Position numbers and translations under genes: made by a program. A DNA stretch of 64,000 nt, taken from contig JBAXNR010000008.1 in the NCBI GenBank assembly GCA_037133675.1, positions 10,969 through 74,968 of the forward strand, read 5' to 3'. Positions 43,630 through 52,514 of this stretch are shown one piece after another. Numbering within the stretch: the first letter of the stretch is position 1; every line of letters begins with the position of its first letter. Source of the DNA: UBA4132 sp037133675. Lineage in GTDB: Bacteria; Pseudomonadota; Gammaproteobacteria; Methylococcales; Methylomonadaceae. The notes under the pieces are model-generated. The model was given only the letters and a program-made list of their open reading frames with translations, ran no database searches and was not told the DNA's origin.

Positions 43630-44475
43630 TTAGACCATAAAAGCCACTGCCCGATTTTTGTTCCGTATCCATTCACTCCATGAACCTGCGTACAGTTTAG
43701 AGCCAGTCAATCCAGCGTGTTCCATTGCTAACAAATTATGACAAGCGGTCACACCAGAGCCGCAATAATGCACGACTTTTTCAGGGTCTGTTGAACCAAT
43801 AAGCTGTCTAAATTGAGAACGTAATTGTTCGGGTGGTAAAAATAATCCTTGTGCATTCAGATTTAATGGCAAAGGACGATTTAAGGCATAAGGAATATGT
43901 CCAGCAATCGGATCAATCGGTTCTTGTTCGCCACGATAGCGTTCTGCGGTTCTGGCATCGATGAGTTTAATGGATTTTCTGGCGATGCTGTTTTCAACTT
44001 GGTTAGCGGTAAGCCACAGATTGGGGTTTAGATAAGCTCTAAAACTGGCTGGTTTAATGGTCGGTAAGGTGGTGGTAATTTCATAGCCTTGTTGTTGCCA
44101 ATGTTTGATGCCGCCGTCTAGCACTGCCACATTGTTATGCCCTAAGGCTCGCAATAACCACCACAAGCGTCCTGCAAACGCGCCACCCGCATCATCATAA
44201 ACTACGACCTGACTGTGATTACTTACCCCCCACGCGCCCAATTTTTTTACCAATGATCTAAAATCGGGTAAGGGATGACGACCTGTTGTATCGGTAATTG
44301 CAGACGATAAATCATTATTTAAATGCGCATAACGGGCATTAGGCAAATGTCCGTGTCGATAAGCAGTGCTACCCGCTTCACTGTTATCCAAAGAAAAGCG
44401 ACAATCAATAATCACCCAGTCCGATTGAATAAAATGATGCAATTCAGATGCAGAAATCAATGTGCAGTAGTTCAT
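43630..44475 (-). CDS. sseA: Thiosulfate / 3-mercaptopyruvate sulfurtransferase
   Basis: Tandem rhodanese-domain enzyme of 281 aa, the same length as E. coli SseA. The first domain has WVIIDCRFSL and GHLPNARYAHLNND. The second, catalytic domain has IDARTAERYRGEQEPIDPIAGHI and the active-site loop HYCGSGVTACHN. The CGSGVT loop favours 3-mercaptopyruvate as substrate. The ATG at 44475 is chosen over one ten codons upstream because GGAGG lies just before it. It follows the quinone oxidoreductase stop by 4 bases, suggesting an operon. Confidence 0.9.
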   Translation of the reverse strand: MNYCTLISASELHHFIQSDWVIIDCRFSLDNSEAGSTAYRHGHLPNARYAHLNNDLSSAITDTTGRHPLPDFRSLVKKLGAWGVSNHSQVVVYDDAGGAFAGRLWWLLRALGHNNVAVLDGGIKHWQQQGYEITTTLPTIKPASFRAYLNPNLWLTANQVENSIARKSIKLIDARTAERYRGEQEPIDPIAGHIPYALNRPLPLNLNAQGLFLPPEQLRSQFRQLIGSTDPEKVVHYCGSGVTACHNLLAMEHAGLTGSKLYAGSWSEWIRNKNRAVAFMV

Positions 44476-44479
44476 GGTG

Positions 44480-45463
44480 TTAAACCTCCAAAATAATTTT
44501 GCCAATGTGCCGACTACTTTCCATCAGTTCATGGGCGAGTTCCGCTTCATCTAAAGCAAAGGTGGTATAAATAACAGGCGATATTTTACCTGTTGCTAAT
44601 AACGGCCAAACATTTTTGTGTAGTTTATTGGCTATATCGGCTTTGAATGCGTCATCTCTGGCGCGTAAAGTTGAACCTGTGATAGTTAGGCGTTTGACCA
44701 TAATGGGCAACAGATTAATCTCCGATTTTATGCCCTGTTGCAATGCAATGTGTACCAATCGCCCGTCATACGCCAAACATTTTAAATTACGCGAAAAATA
44801 ATCGCCGCCAATAATATCAAGAATGACATCTGTGCCTTTGTTTTGAGTAAGCTGATTTACCACTTCAACAAAATCGCGTTCGTGATAATTAATGGCGGCA
44901 TCTGCACCTAGTTCTAAACAGGCTTTGCATTTAGCTGCTGAACCAGCGGTGACAATGACCTTAGCACCAAAGGCTTTAGCCAGTTGAATAGCAGTGACTC
45001 CTATACCACTACTGCCTCCATGTACCAATAAAGTTTCGTTGGCTGCTAAATGGGCGCGGTCAAATACATTACTCCACACGGTAAAAAAATTTTCAGGCAA
45101 GGCAGCCGCTTCCACAAACGATAAACCTTCAGGTATCGGCAGGCACAATAAGGCAGAGGCTAAACAATAACCCGCATAACCACCGCCCGTAACCAAGGCA
45201 CACACTGTATCACCTATTTGTAAATGACTCACCGCCGCGCCTAGTACCACTATTGTTCCCGCAACTTCTAATCCCAATATGTCCGATGCACCCGCAGGTG
45301 GTGGATACAAGCCTTTACGTTGCGCTATATCGGGGCGATTAACGCCAGCGGCAGCAACTTTAATTAATACTTGATGACTAGCAGGTTTAGGCATCAGTCG
45401 AGCAGTTAATTGCAAACTGTCAGCTTCGACTTCAATCGCCTGCATGAATTCTGGAATCATCAT
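44480..45463 (-). CDS. NAD(P)H quinone oxidoreductase (PIG3/QOR-like)
   Basis: 327-residue zinc-independent medium-chain dehydrogenase. GVNRPDIAQRKGLYPPPAGASDILGLE is the substrate-binding start of the PIG3 group, and LVHGGSSGIGVTAIQLAKAFGAKVIVTAG the NADP-binding Rossmann motif. It reduces quinones or enones with NADPH. Its stop is 4 bases from the start of the sulfurtransferase gene, the same strand. Confidence 0.9.
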   Translation of the reverse strand: MMIPEFMQAIEVEADSLQLTARLMPKPASHQVLIKVAAAGVNRPDIAQRKGLYPPPAGASDILGLEVAGTIVVLGAAVSHLQIGDTVCALVTGGGYAGYCLASALLCLPIPEGLSFVEAAALPENFFTVWSNVFDRAHLAANETLLVHGGSSGIGVTAIQLAKAFGAKVIVTAGSAAKCKACLELGADAAINYHERDFVEVVNQLTQNKGTDVILDIIGGDYFSRNLKCLAYDGRLVHIALQQGIKSEINLLPIMVKRLTITGSTLRARDDAFKADIANKLHKNVWPLLATGKISPVIYTTFALDEAELAHELMESSRHIGKIILEV

Positions 45464-45521
45464 AAGTTACGTTCTGAAAAAAAGTGAATGCGGTTATTAT
45501 ATGCTGGAGTTTACATAACAG

Positions 45522-45576
45522 CAGGAGTAAAACAGCTTTAGCTGTTTTTCCAATAGCTAAAGCTATTGAACTCCTG
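45522..45576. repeat. Cloverleaf-like repeat upstream of argC
   Basis: Outer stem CAGGAGT (45522-45528) with ACTCCTG (45570-45576). It encloses two hairpins: AAAACAGCT/AGCTGTTTT (45529-45548) and CAATAGCT/AGCTATTG (45551-45568). The three-arm fold lies about 30 bases upstream of the argC start and could be in its leader. Related shorter elements are at 37968-37994 and 18707-18735. Confidence 0.75.
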
Positions 45577-45607
45577 TGTTTTTAGAAATTTTCAATTAGG
45601 ATAAAAA

Positions 45608-46639
45608 ATGATTCGTGCAGGTATTGTGGGAGGAACAGGTTATACGGGTGTTGAACTGTTGCGGATTTTAGCATTGCATCCAGAAGTAGAGGTTGCTGTG
45701 GTAACTTCACGCGCTGATGCAGGAACGCGAGTGGATGCTGTCTATCCGAGTTTACGCGGTGTTATCAATATACTGTTTACTGCACCAGAGTTGGAAACCT
45801 TAGCCCACTGTGATGTGGTATTTTTTGCTACTCCCAATGGCACAGCGATGTTAATGGCGGAACAATTATTGGCGCGTGGCGTGAAAGTCATCGACTTATC
45901 GGCAGATTTTCGTTTAAAAGATGCGGCTGAATGGAGTCATTGGTACGGCATGGAACACGCCTGCCCTGAGTTAATCGCCGAAGCGGTGTATGGTTTGCCT
46001 GAAATTCATCGTGAGGCAATTAAACAAGCGCGGTTGGTTGCCTGTGCAGGTTGTTACCCTACCGCCGTACAACTGGGCTTTTTGCCATTGCTTGAAAATG
46101 GCTTGATTGATGTGAGCAATTTAATTGCCGACGTGAAGTCTGGTGTCAGTGGCGCGGGACGAAAAGCCGAACTGACTGGTTTAATGAGCGAAGTAGGCGA
46201 AAGTTTTAAAGCCTACGGAGTCAGTGGACATCGGCACTTGCCTGAAATTACTCAAGGTCTGAGTTTAGCGGCTGGAAAATCGGTCAATTTAACGTTTGTA
46301 CCGCATTTAACACCGATGACTCGCGGCATTCATGCGACTTTGTACAGTCAGTTAACCGCCAGTGTTGACGATATTCAAGCCCTTTATGAGCAACGCTATC
46401 AACACGAAACCTTTGTTGATGTCTTGCCGCGAGGTGCGCATCCCAGCACCCGTGATGTCAGAGGTAGCAATAACTGTCAAATTGCCATTCATCAACCGCA
46501 AGGTGGCAACACTATCGTGGTGTTATCAGTCATCGACAATTTAGTCAAAGGCGCGTCAGGTCAAGCCGTGCAAGTGATGAATTTACTATTTAATTTGCAA
46601 GAAGACTTAGGATTAAGAATATTAGCACTATATCCATAA
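45608..46639 (+). CDS. argC: N-acetyl-gamma-glutamyl-phosphate reductase
   Basis: NADPH-dependent reductase of arginine biosynthesis, 343 aa. The Rossmann motif GIVGGTGYTGVELLRIL opens the protein. The catalytic Cys is in VACAGCYPTAVQLG, and GVSGAGRKAEL and GHRHLPEI are further signatures. It is a long-form ArgC. Starts a plus-strand run (argC, erpA, prfC, rne). A structured repeat lies just upstream. Confidence 0.96.
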   Translation: MIRAGIVGGTGYTGVELLRILALHPEVEVAVVTSRADAGTRVDAVYPSLRGVINILFTAPELETLAHCDVVFFATPNGTAMLMAEQLLARGVKVIDLSADFRLKDAAEWSHWYGMEHACPELIAEAVYGLPEIHREAIKQARLVACAGCYPTAVQLGFLPLLENGLIDVSNLIADVKSGVSGAGRKAELTGLMSEVGESFKAYGVSGHRHLPEITQGLSLAAGKSVNLTFVPHLTPMTRGIHATLYSQLTASVDDIQALYEQRYQHETFVDVLPRGAHPSTRDVRGSNNCQIAIHQPQGGNTIVVLSVIDNLVKGASGQAVQVMNLLFNLQEDLGLRILALYP

Positions 46640-46703
46640 ATCTTGATTATAATACTTGGTAATAACCAGTTTTATTTTAATTTCAAATATATAGAGAGTT
46701 TTT

Positions 46704-47036
46704 ATGTCAAATCCCATTATTTTTACTGACAGCGCAGCGGCAAAAGTCGGTGAACTCATTGCTGAAGAAGGCAACGACAATCTAAAATTGCGCGTCTATG
46801 TGTCAGGCGGTGGCTGTTCTGGTTTTCAGTATGGCTTTACTTTTGATGAAGAAGTCAACGAAGACGATACCAGCGTAGTCAACGGCGGCGTGACTGTGTT
46901 AATTGACTCAATGAGCATTCAGTATTTAACTGGTGCAGAAATTGATTATAAAGAAGATTTATCAGGCTCACAGTTTGTAATTCGCAATCCAAATGCGACC
47001 ACAACTTGTGGCTGTGGATCGTCTTTTTCGGCTTGA
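46704..47036 (+). CDS. erpA: Iron-sulfur cluster insertion protein ErpA
   Basis: A-type carrier that delivers [4Fe-4S] clusters, for example to IspG. Cys38 (GGGCSGFQY), Cys102 and Cys104 (TTCGCGSSF) are the ligand triad. ErpA rather than IscA/SufA is supported by the long YGFTFDEEVNEDDTSV stretch. 110 aa. The argC-erpA proximity is common in proteobacteria. Confidence 0.95.
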   Translation: MSNPIIFTDSAAAKVGELIAEEGNDNLKLRVYVSGGGCSGFQYGFTFDEEVNEDDTSVVNGGVTVLIDSMSIQYLTGAEIDYKEDLSGSQFVIRNPNATTTCGCGSSFSA

Positions 47037-47052
47037 TTAGACTTGTGGGCAA

Positions 47053-47247
47053 TATTTCTGCCCAGCGTTTTTATCGGCAAACGGTTTGGTGATGCTAATG
47101 GGTAAAGGCGGCGTAGGAAAAACCATCTTAGCCGCCGCTATTGCCGTAGAACTTGCGCATCGTGCTTACTTGCCCTATTTACATACAGTCGGGGGATTTA
47201 TGCACCAACGCCTTCTTACTTCCTTGTTTTTCGTGGACAGCGAGTAA
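47053..47247 (+). pseudogene. Remnant of an ArsA/ParA-like P-loop ATPase
   Basis: Between erpA and prfC the plus strand reads LVMLMGKGGVGKTILAAAIA and VELAHR (47086-47166), a deviant Walker A motif of the ArsA/MinD type. Similarity ends after AHR; the frame then runs through unrelated sequence to a stop at 47245. About 25-30 conserved residues remain of a protein normally 300-600 aa. Part of the tail contains TTTTTCGTGGAC, also seen at the edge of the palindromic block near 27770. No start with a ribosome site is evident. Confidence 0.65.
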
Positions 47248-47295
47248 CATCAGTTATAATTTCCCCATTATTCCTAAATTTTTTAAAAAACCACC

Positions 47296-48876
47296 ATGTC
47301 CGAATCGCTTTCAGAACTGCAACGTCGCCGTACTTTCGCCATTATTTCTCATCCAGACGCGGGTAAAACCACCATCACCGAAAAACTATTATTGTTTGGC
47401 GGTGCAATTCAATTAGCAGGTTCAGTGAAAGGACGTAAAGCGGCGCGTCATGCGACTTCCGACTGGATGGAAATGGAAAAAGAACGCGGTATTTCAGTGA
47501 CGACTTCTGTGATGCAGTTTGAGCATAAAGGCTGTGTGCTGAACCTACTTGATACCCCTGGTCATGAGGATTTTTCTGAGGATACTTATCGCACTTTGAC
47601 GGCGGTCGATTCTGCATTAATGGTCATCGACGTTGCCAAAGGTGTAGAGGAACGCACCATTAATTTAATGGAAGTCTGTCGTTTACGCACCACGCCGATT
47701 TTAACGTTCATCAATAAATTAGATCGCGAAGGACGCGAACCGATTGAACTGATGGACGAAGTGGAAAGCGTGTTAAAAATTAAATGTGCGCCGATGACTT
47801 GGCCTATCGGTATGGGTAAGCGTTTCAAAGGTGTTTATCACCTGTATAAAGATGAAATCCATTTGTTCAGCGCACAACATGGCGGCAAAATTGCCGAAGC
47901 TACCGTTATTAAAGGTTTGAATAATCCGCAATTGGATGAGTTATTGAAATACCAAGCCGAAGAATTGCGCGATGAAATTGAGCTAGTCAAAGGCGCGAGT
48001 CATGAATTTAATTTGCCTGATTATTTAGCAGGTGAATTAACCCCCGTGTTTTTCGGTTCAGCAATTAATAACTTTGGTATTTTGGAATTACTGGATGCCT
48101 TTGCTGAATACGCTCCCTCCCCTCGTCCACGCAAAGCTGAACAACGCGAAGTCTTGCCCGAAGAAGATAAATTCACAGGTTTTGTATTTAAAGTTCAAGC
48201 CAATATGGATCCTTCACACCGTGACCGCGTGGCGTTTTTGCGTGTCTGTTCGGGTAAATTTGATAAAGGCATGAAAATGTATCATGCCCGTTTAGGTAAG
48301 CAAGTCCAAGTGTCTAACGCGATTACTTTCCAAGCAGATAGCCGTAAGGCAGTCGAAGAAGCCTACGCTGGCGATATTATCGGTCTGCATAATCACGGCA
48401 CGATTCAAGTCGGCGATACCTTTACCCAAGGCGAAACGCTAAAATACGGCGGCATTCCTTATTTTGCCCCCGAATTATTCCGCCGCGTGATTTTAAAAGA
48501 CCCATTAAGAGCGAAAGCACTGCAAAAAGGCTTAGTGCAGCTAACCGAAGAAGGCGCGACTCAGTTATTCAGACCATTAAAAAATAACGATTTAATTTTA
48601 GGCGCGGTCGGTGTGTTGCAGTTTGATGTTACCGCGTTTCGACTCAAAGGTGAATACAACGTCGAGTGTGTTTATGACACTATCGGCATTTCCACCGTGC
48701 GCTGGGTTAGTTCCGATAAGCCTGCCAAATTGGAAGAATTTAGAAATAGAGCCTTTGATAATTTAGCAGAAGATGGCGGTGGCTATTTGGTTTATTTAGC
48801 GACCAGTCGGGTGAATTTGCAACTCACCGAAGAACGCTGGCCCGATATTAAATTTAGCGCGACGCGGGAGTTGTAA
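47296..48876 (+). CDS. prfC: Peptide chain release factor 3
   Basis: GTPase that recycles RF1/RF2 from the ribosome. SHPDAGKTTITEKLLLFGGAIQ is the G1 region, with RGISVTTSVMQF (G2), DTPGHEDFSEDTYR (G3) and FINKLDREGR (G4). Length 526 aa, E. coli 529. ATG at 47296 follows CACC with a weak ribosome site. RF3 is facultative and present in many gammaproteobacteria. Confidence 0.97.
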   Translation: MSESLSELQRRRTFAIISHPDAGKTTITEKLLLFGGAIQLAGSVKGRKAARHATSDWMEMEKERGISVTTSVMQFEHKGCVLNLLDTPGHEDFSEDTYRTLTAVDSALMVIDVAKGVEERTINLMEVCRLRTTPILTFINKLDREGREPIELMDEVESVLKIKCAPMTWPIGMGKRFKGVYHLYKDEIHLFSAQHGGKIAEATVIKGLNNPQLDELLKYQAEELRDEIELVKGASHEFNLPDYLAGELTPVFFGSAINNFGILELLDAFAEYAPSPRPRKAEQREVLPEEDKFTGFVFKVQANMDPSHRDRVAFLRVCSGKFDKGMKMYHARLGKQVQVSNAITFQADSRKAVEEAYAGDIIGLHNHGTIQVGDTFTQGETLKYGGIPYFAPELFRRVILKDPLRAKALQKGLVQLTEEGATQLFRPLKNNDLILGAVGVLQFDVTAFRLKGEYNVECVYDTIGISTVRWVSSDKPAKLEEFRNRAFDNLAEDGGGYLVYLATSRVNLQLTEERWPDIKFSATREL

Positions 48877-49529
48877 ACTCACTGACTTGCAGAAGTGGTT
48901 GCTGTTATCGCCAGAATTCAAGCAGACATTGCTGAACTGGCGATTGATTAGTTAACCACAATGCAATAACCGTCAAAAATAAGCAATTAACAAGCCGTTA
49001 AACCAATATAATGCTTGGAAAAATAAGCATTAATAAGTAACATAGCGGTGGTCGGAAAAGGCTCAAACCAAACTTTAAACGCTCAAAAGAATTTAGTTAG
49101 ACGATTTTGTAAAAAATCGCTTGAATGTTGACGTTGATGAGTAGCTGTTTATTCGGTGTGTTTTTAATAACCCCCCGCTAAACCGACTTAACATAACACC
49201 ATGAAGCTGCCATACGCACTTCAAACAACAAGAATTTCGGGTTCGTCGTTCGACCCCCTAGACACACAAATAACTCCTGTTTTAAAGCAGAATTTACCAG
49301 CAAGACTGGAAAAATATTGACTTAGTATATCTGTCAGTTGTCTTGAGTTGTTTAACACTCAAAGAATCATACAACGCCCAGATAATGGAATAAAACCATA
49401 AAAACTCAGCCATAAGTCATTATGAATCAACCCTATCGCTCTGTATGAGTACACTTAACTTAACGATGATAAAAACCAGTCAACTCAGTAAAATCTAAAA
49501 GTGGAGCAGGACACTACAAGGAACATTGA
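48877..49529 (+). other. 653-base intergenic region and likely rne leader
   Basis: No convincing gene. A short frame just after prfC, LAEVVAVIARIQADIAELAI ending at 48951, looks like the tail of a lost coding sequence. Further on, CGATTTT/AAAATCG-type foldback (49113-49130) and GGGTTCG...TCGACCC (about 49247-49260) could form hairpins. The last 300 or so bases likely form the rne promoter and untranslated leader; E. coli rne has a long leader by which RNase E controls its own mRNA. AAGGA lies just before the rne ATG. Confidence 0.5.
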
Positions 49530-51893
49530 ATGAAAAGAATGCTTATCAACGCTACGCAGGCGGAAGAACTGCGAGTCGCCTTGGTAGACGGTCAAAAGTT
49601 ATACGACTTTGACATTGAAATCCCATCAAAAGAACAAAAAAAATCCAATATTTACAAAGGCATTATCACCCGTGTAGAACCCAGCTTAGAAGCTGCATTT
49701 GTCAATTATGGTTCTGAAAAGCAAGGATTTTTACCGTTTAAAGAAATCTCCCCGCTGTATCGTCATGCCCAAGAAGGCGCGGAAGAAGGTCGTCGTCCTA
49801 ATATCAAAGACTTGATTCGTGAAGGTCAAGAAATTGTCGTTCAAATTGAAAAAGAAGAACGCGGTAATAAAGGCGCGGCATTAACGACTTATATCAGTTT
49901 GGCAGGTACTTATCTGGTATTAATGCCCAACAATCCCAAAGCAGGCGGTATTTCACGCCGTATTGAAGGCGAAACCCGCAGTGATTTACGCGAAGTTATG
50001 GCTTCGTTAGAAATCCCTGAAAATATGGGATTGATTGTCAGAACGGCTGGCTGTGGTAAAAATGCCGAAGAATTGCAATGGGACTTAAATTATCTAATGC
50101 AGTTGTGGGAAGCCATAGACCGTACCGCGAAAGAACAATCTGCACCGTTTTTGGTATTTCAAGAAAGCAACGTCATCATTCGCGCCTTACGCGATCATTT
50201 ACGCGGCAATATCGATGAAATTTTAATCGACAACGAAGATAGTTTTAAACTGGTACAAAAGTTTTTAAAACAAGTCATGCCGCATTTTTTGCCCAAAGCA
50301 AAACTGTATCAAGATTCTGTGCCGCTGTTTAACCGCTATCAAATTGAAGCACAAATTGAAATCGCTTATGGGCGTGAAGTATCGCTACCGTCTGGCGGCT
50401 CTATTGTCATTGACCACACCGAAGCCTTAACCTCCATCGACATCAACTCCGCCCGCGCTACTAAAGGCAGTGATATTGAAGAAACAGCGTTAAATACCAA
50501 TGTAGAAGCTGCCGATGAAATCGCTAGACAACTACGGTTACGCGACTTAGGCGGTTTGTTTGTTATCGACTTTATCGATATGTTGTCCAACAAAAATCAG
50601 CGCACTGTCGAAAATCATTTGCGTGACGCGCTTAAAATTGACCGTGCGCGAATTCAAACCAGCCGTATCTCACGGTTTGGTTTATTGGAAATGTCGCGGC
50701 AACGGATGCGTCCTTCGTTAGGTGATGCCTCACAACTGCCCTGTCCTCGCTGTAAAGGTCAAGGCACGATTCGTAATGTTGAATCAGTCGCGCTGTCAGT
50801 ATTGCGCGTGATTGAAGAAGAAGCGATGAAAAAAGGCACTGAAAAAGTCATTGCCCATTTGCCGATTGAATGCGCGACCTTTCTGCTCAATGAAAAACGC
50901 AGTGTCATCGAACAAATTGAAAACCGTCTGAAAGTTGGCATTGTTATTTTGCCTAGCAAACATTTAGAAACCCCCGCTTACGACATCGAGCGCATCAAAG
51001 AGAAAGAAACTGGAGACGAAAAACCCAGTTACTTACAAATTAAAGCCGAAGAGATCACCATTCCAGAGTTTGCCCAACAAAGCAGACAACCGTTTGAAAA
51101 AGCGGCCGTTAAAGAATTCATGCACGATTCACCTGCACCCGCACAAAATAAAAATGAAGCGGCTAACTTAATCAAACGTTTTTGGAACAAACTGGTCAAT
51201 TACGTCGAAATCCCTGAGCCAGAAGTCACTGTATCCGCACCAACTGTGGTCGAAAAAGTACAACCCCCTCAGCCCGAAGCTCAAGCAAACAGAAGTCGTA
51301 ATAACAATAATCGACGGGGTAACAGTAAAAATAAAAACCCACAAAACCCAGCACAAGAACCACAAACAGCGCAAAACCAAGAGCCACGCCCTAATCGCCA
51401 ACAACGAGGTCCTGGTCGTAATGTCAGAGCTAATCTCGCGCCAATCCCTGCCGTTGAAGCGGGTGTAAGCAATGAAGTCGTTACTGTGCCATCAACAGCT
51501 ACTATTCCAGAAGTCGATTCTGTTGTTGAATTGGTGTCCAGTCCCGATACTGAGCTAGCGATAGCGACTGATGCACTTAAACCAGAAAGAAAAAATAACA
51601 CTCGCAGAGGACCAAACCGCAGAAGACCGCGTAATCCTAACTACAAAAAACCTGAGTTAGACGGCGATGCACAACCCTCTAATGGTGATGAATCATCAAG
51701 CACTGAAACGGTTGCAAGTGAACCACGTCCCGCACCTGCTCGTTCATACAATAGTGAATTTGCTGAACGTATCGAAAAAGTTGAACGCGCTGAACCTGTC
51801 AACGAACCAAAAGCCGTTGAACAGCCTGCTCCCGTTGTAGAATTTACTCCACCCGCTGAGACCAACAAACCTGAATCTGGTTCAGAGTCTTAA
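49530..51893 (+). CDS. rne: Ribonuclease E
   Basis: Endonuclease that starts mRNA decay and processes rRNA and tRNA. The S1 domain is at about residues 35-120. Catalytic magnesium ligands Asp304 (SIDINSARATKG) and Asp347 (FVIDFIDM) match E. coli 303/346. The zinc-link cysteines 405 and 408 are in LPCPRCKGQG. The catalytic half ends near residue 510. The C-terminal tail (to 787) is disordered and rich in Asn, Arg, Pro and Glu (SRNNNNRRGNSKNKNPQNP), with arginine-rich RNA-binding patches. It is shorter than the E. coli tail (1061 aa total). Start ATG preceded by AAGGA. Confidence 0.97.
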   Translation: MKRMLINATQAEELRVALVDGQKLYDFDIEIPSKEQKKSNIYKGIITRVEPSLEAAFVNYGSEKQGFLPFKEISPLYRHAQEGAEEGRRPNIKDLIREGQEIVVQIEKEERGNKGAALTTYISLAGTYLVLMPNNPKAGGISRRIEGETRSDLREVMASLEIPENMGLIVRTAGCGKNAEELQWDLNYLMQLWEAIDRTAKEQSAPFLVFQESNVIIRALRDHLRGNIDEILIDNEDSFKLVQKFLKQVMPHFLPKAKLYQDSVPLFNRYQIEAQIEIAYGREVSLPSGGSIVIDHTEALTSIDINSARATKGSDIEETALNTNVEAADEIARQLRLRDLGGLFVIDFIDMLSNKNQRTVENHLRDALKIDRARIQTSRISRFGLLEMSRQRMRPSLGDASQLPCPRCKGQGTIRNVESVALSVLRVIEEEAMKKGTEKVIAHLPIECATFLLNEKRSVIEQIENRLKVGIVILPSKHLETPAYDIERIKEKETGDEKPSYLQIKAEEITIPEFAQQSRQPFEKAAVKEFMHDSPAPAQNKNEAANLIKRFWNKLVNYVEIPEPEVTVSAPTVVEKVQPPQPEAQANRSRNNNNRRGNSKNKNPQNPAQEPQTAQNQEPRPNRQQRGPGRNVRANLAPIPAVEAGVSNEVVTVPSTATIPEVDSVVELVSSPDTELAIATDALKPERKNNTRRGPNRRRPRNPNYKKPELDGDAQPSNGDESSSTETVASEPRPAPARSYNSEFAERIEKVERAEPVNEPKAVEQPAPVVEFTPPAETNKPESGSES

Positions 51894-51945
51894 AACTCAT
51901 TAGTAGATTTTTGGAGTACAAACTTTAGATTTGTAATTACGCATA

Positions 51946-52050
51946 GTTCCCACGCTCCAGCGTGGGAACTCGTCTGACAACGCTCTAGCGTTGTGTCGCT
52001 TGGCAATCTAAGAAGACGCTGGATCATCCGCAGAGCGTTGGAACGATGCA
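51946..52050. repeat. Composite GTTCCCACGCT palindromic repeat
   Basis: GTTCCCACGCT/AGCGTGGGAAC (51946-51969, 11-bp perfect arms, CC centre). It is followed by ACAACGCT/AGCGTTGT (51977-51994) and then a reversed AGAGCGTTGGAACG. This combination is a common BIME-like element in gammaproteobacteria. It sits between rne and the kinase gene and supplies a spurious GTG-started extension to the latter's frame. Confidence 0.8.
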
Positions 52051-52067
52051 AATTTAGGTTAAATATA

Positions 52068-52514
52068 ATGGAAGCGATAATATTTATTGGTTTGCAAGCA
52101 AGTGGAAAGTCCACATTTTATAAAGCGAATTTCTTTAATTCACATCTTAGAATAAGCAATGATTTGTTAAAAACAAAAAATAGAGAAGCAAAGCTGATTG
52201 ATTTTTGTATTGAAACAAATATGAAAATGGTTATTGATAATACAAATTTTTCAGTCGAAAAACGCAAGACATACATTGATAAAATAAAACCTCATAATTT
52301 TAAAATTATTGGATACTATTTTAAAATTGATATAGCGCGTTCAATGAAATGGAATAAGCTTAGAAAAGAATCAGAGGTAATACCAGATATTGGTATTTTG
52401 GGTACTTACAAAAAAATAGAATTACCTACATTTTCAGAGGGATATAATGAACTATATTATGTTGATTATTTGGAAAACAAATTAGTTGTAACGGATTGGA
52501 AAAATGAAGTTTAA
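52068..52514 (+). CDS. Polynucleotide-kinase-like P-loop protein
   Basis: 148-residue P-loop NTPase. Walker A GLQASGKS is at residues 8-15. The DNDLLK-like SNDLLKTKNREAK follows, then VIDNTNFSVEKRKTYIDKIK, which resembles the IDNTN...R element of the 5' polynucleotide kinase (Pnkp/T4 Pnk) group. It lacks a phosphatase domain. Start chosen at the ATG at 52068; upstream in-frame sequence lies in a palindromic repeat. Strongly AT-rich, unlike rne. It overlaps the Thg1-like gene by 11 bases, so the two are translated together. Role as an RNA 5' kinase is inferred. Confidence 0.75.
   Translation: MEAIIFIGLQASGKSTFYKANFFNSHLRISNDLLKTKNREAKLIDFCIETNMKMVIDNTNFSVEKRKTYIDKIKPHNFKIIGYYFKIDIARSMKWNKLRKESEVIPDIGILGTYKKIELPTFSEGYNELYYVDYLENKLVVTDWKNEV

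Noticed and set aside
49240..49275. tRNA-like T-arm (GGGTTCG ... CGACCCC) before rne
   Set aside because: No acceptor stem, D-arm or anticodon arm can be drawn around it.
51993..52067. GTG-started N-terminal extension of the kinase gene
   Set aside because: The 25 codons lie in a dispersed palindromic repeat; the kinase homology begins at the ATG at 52068.
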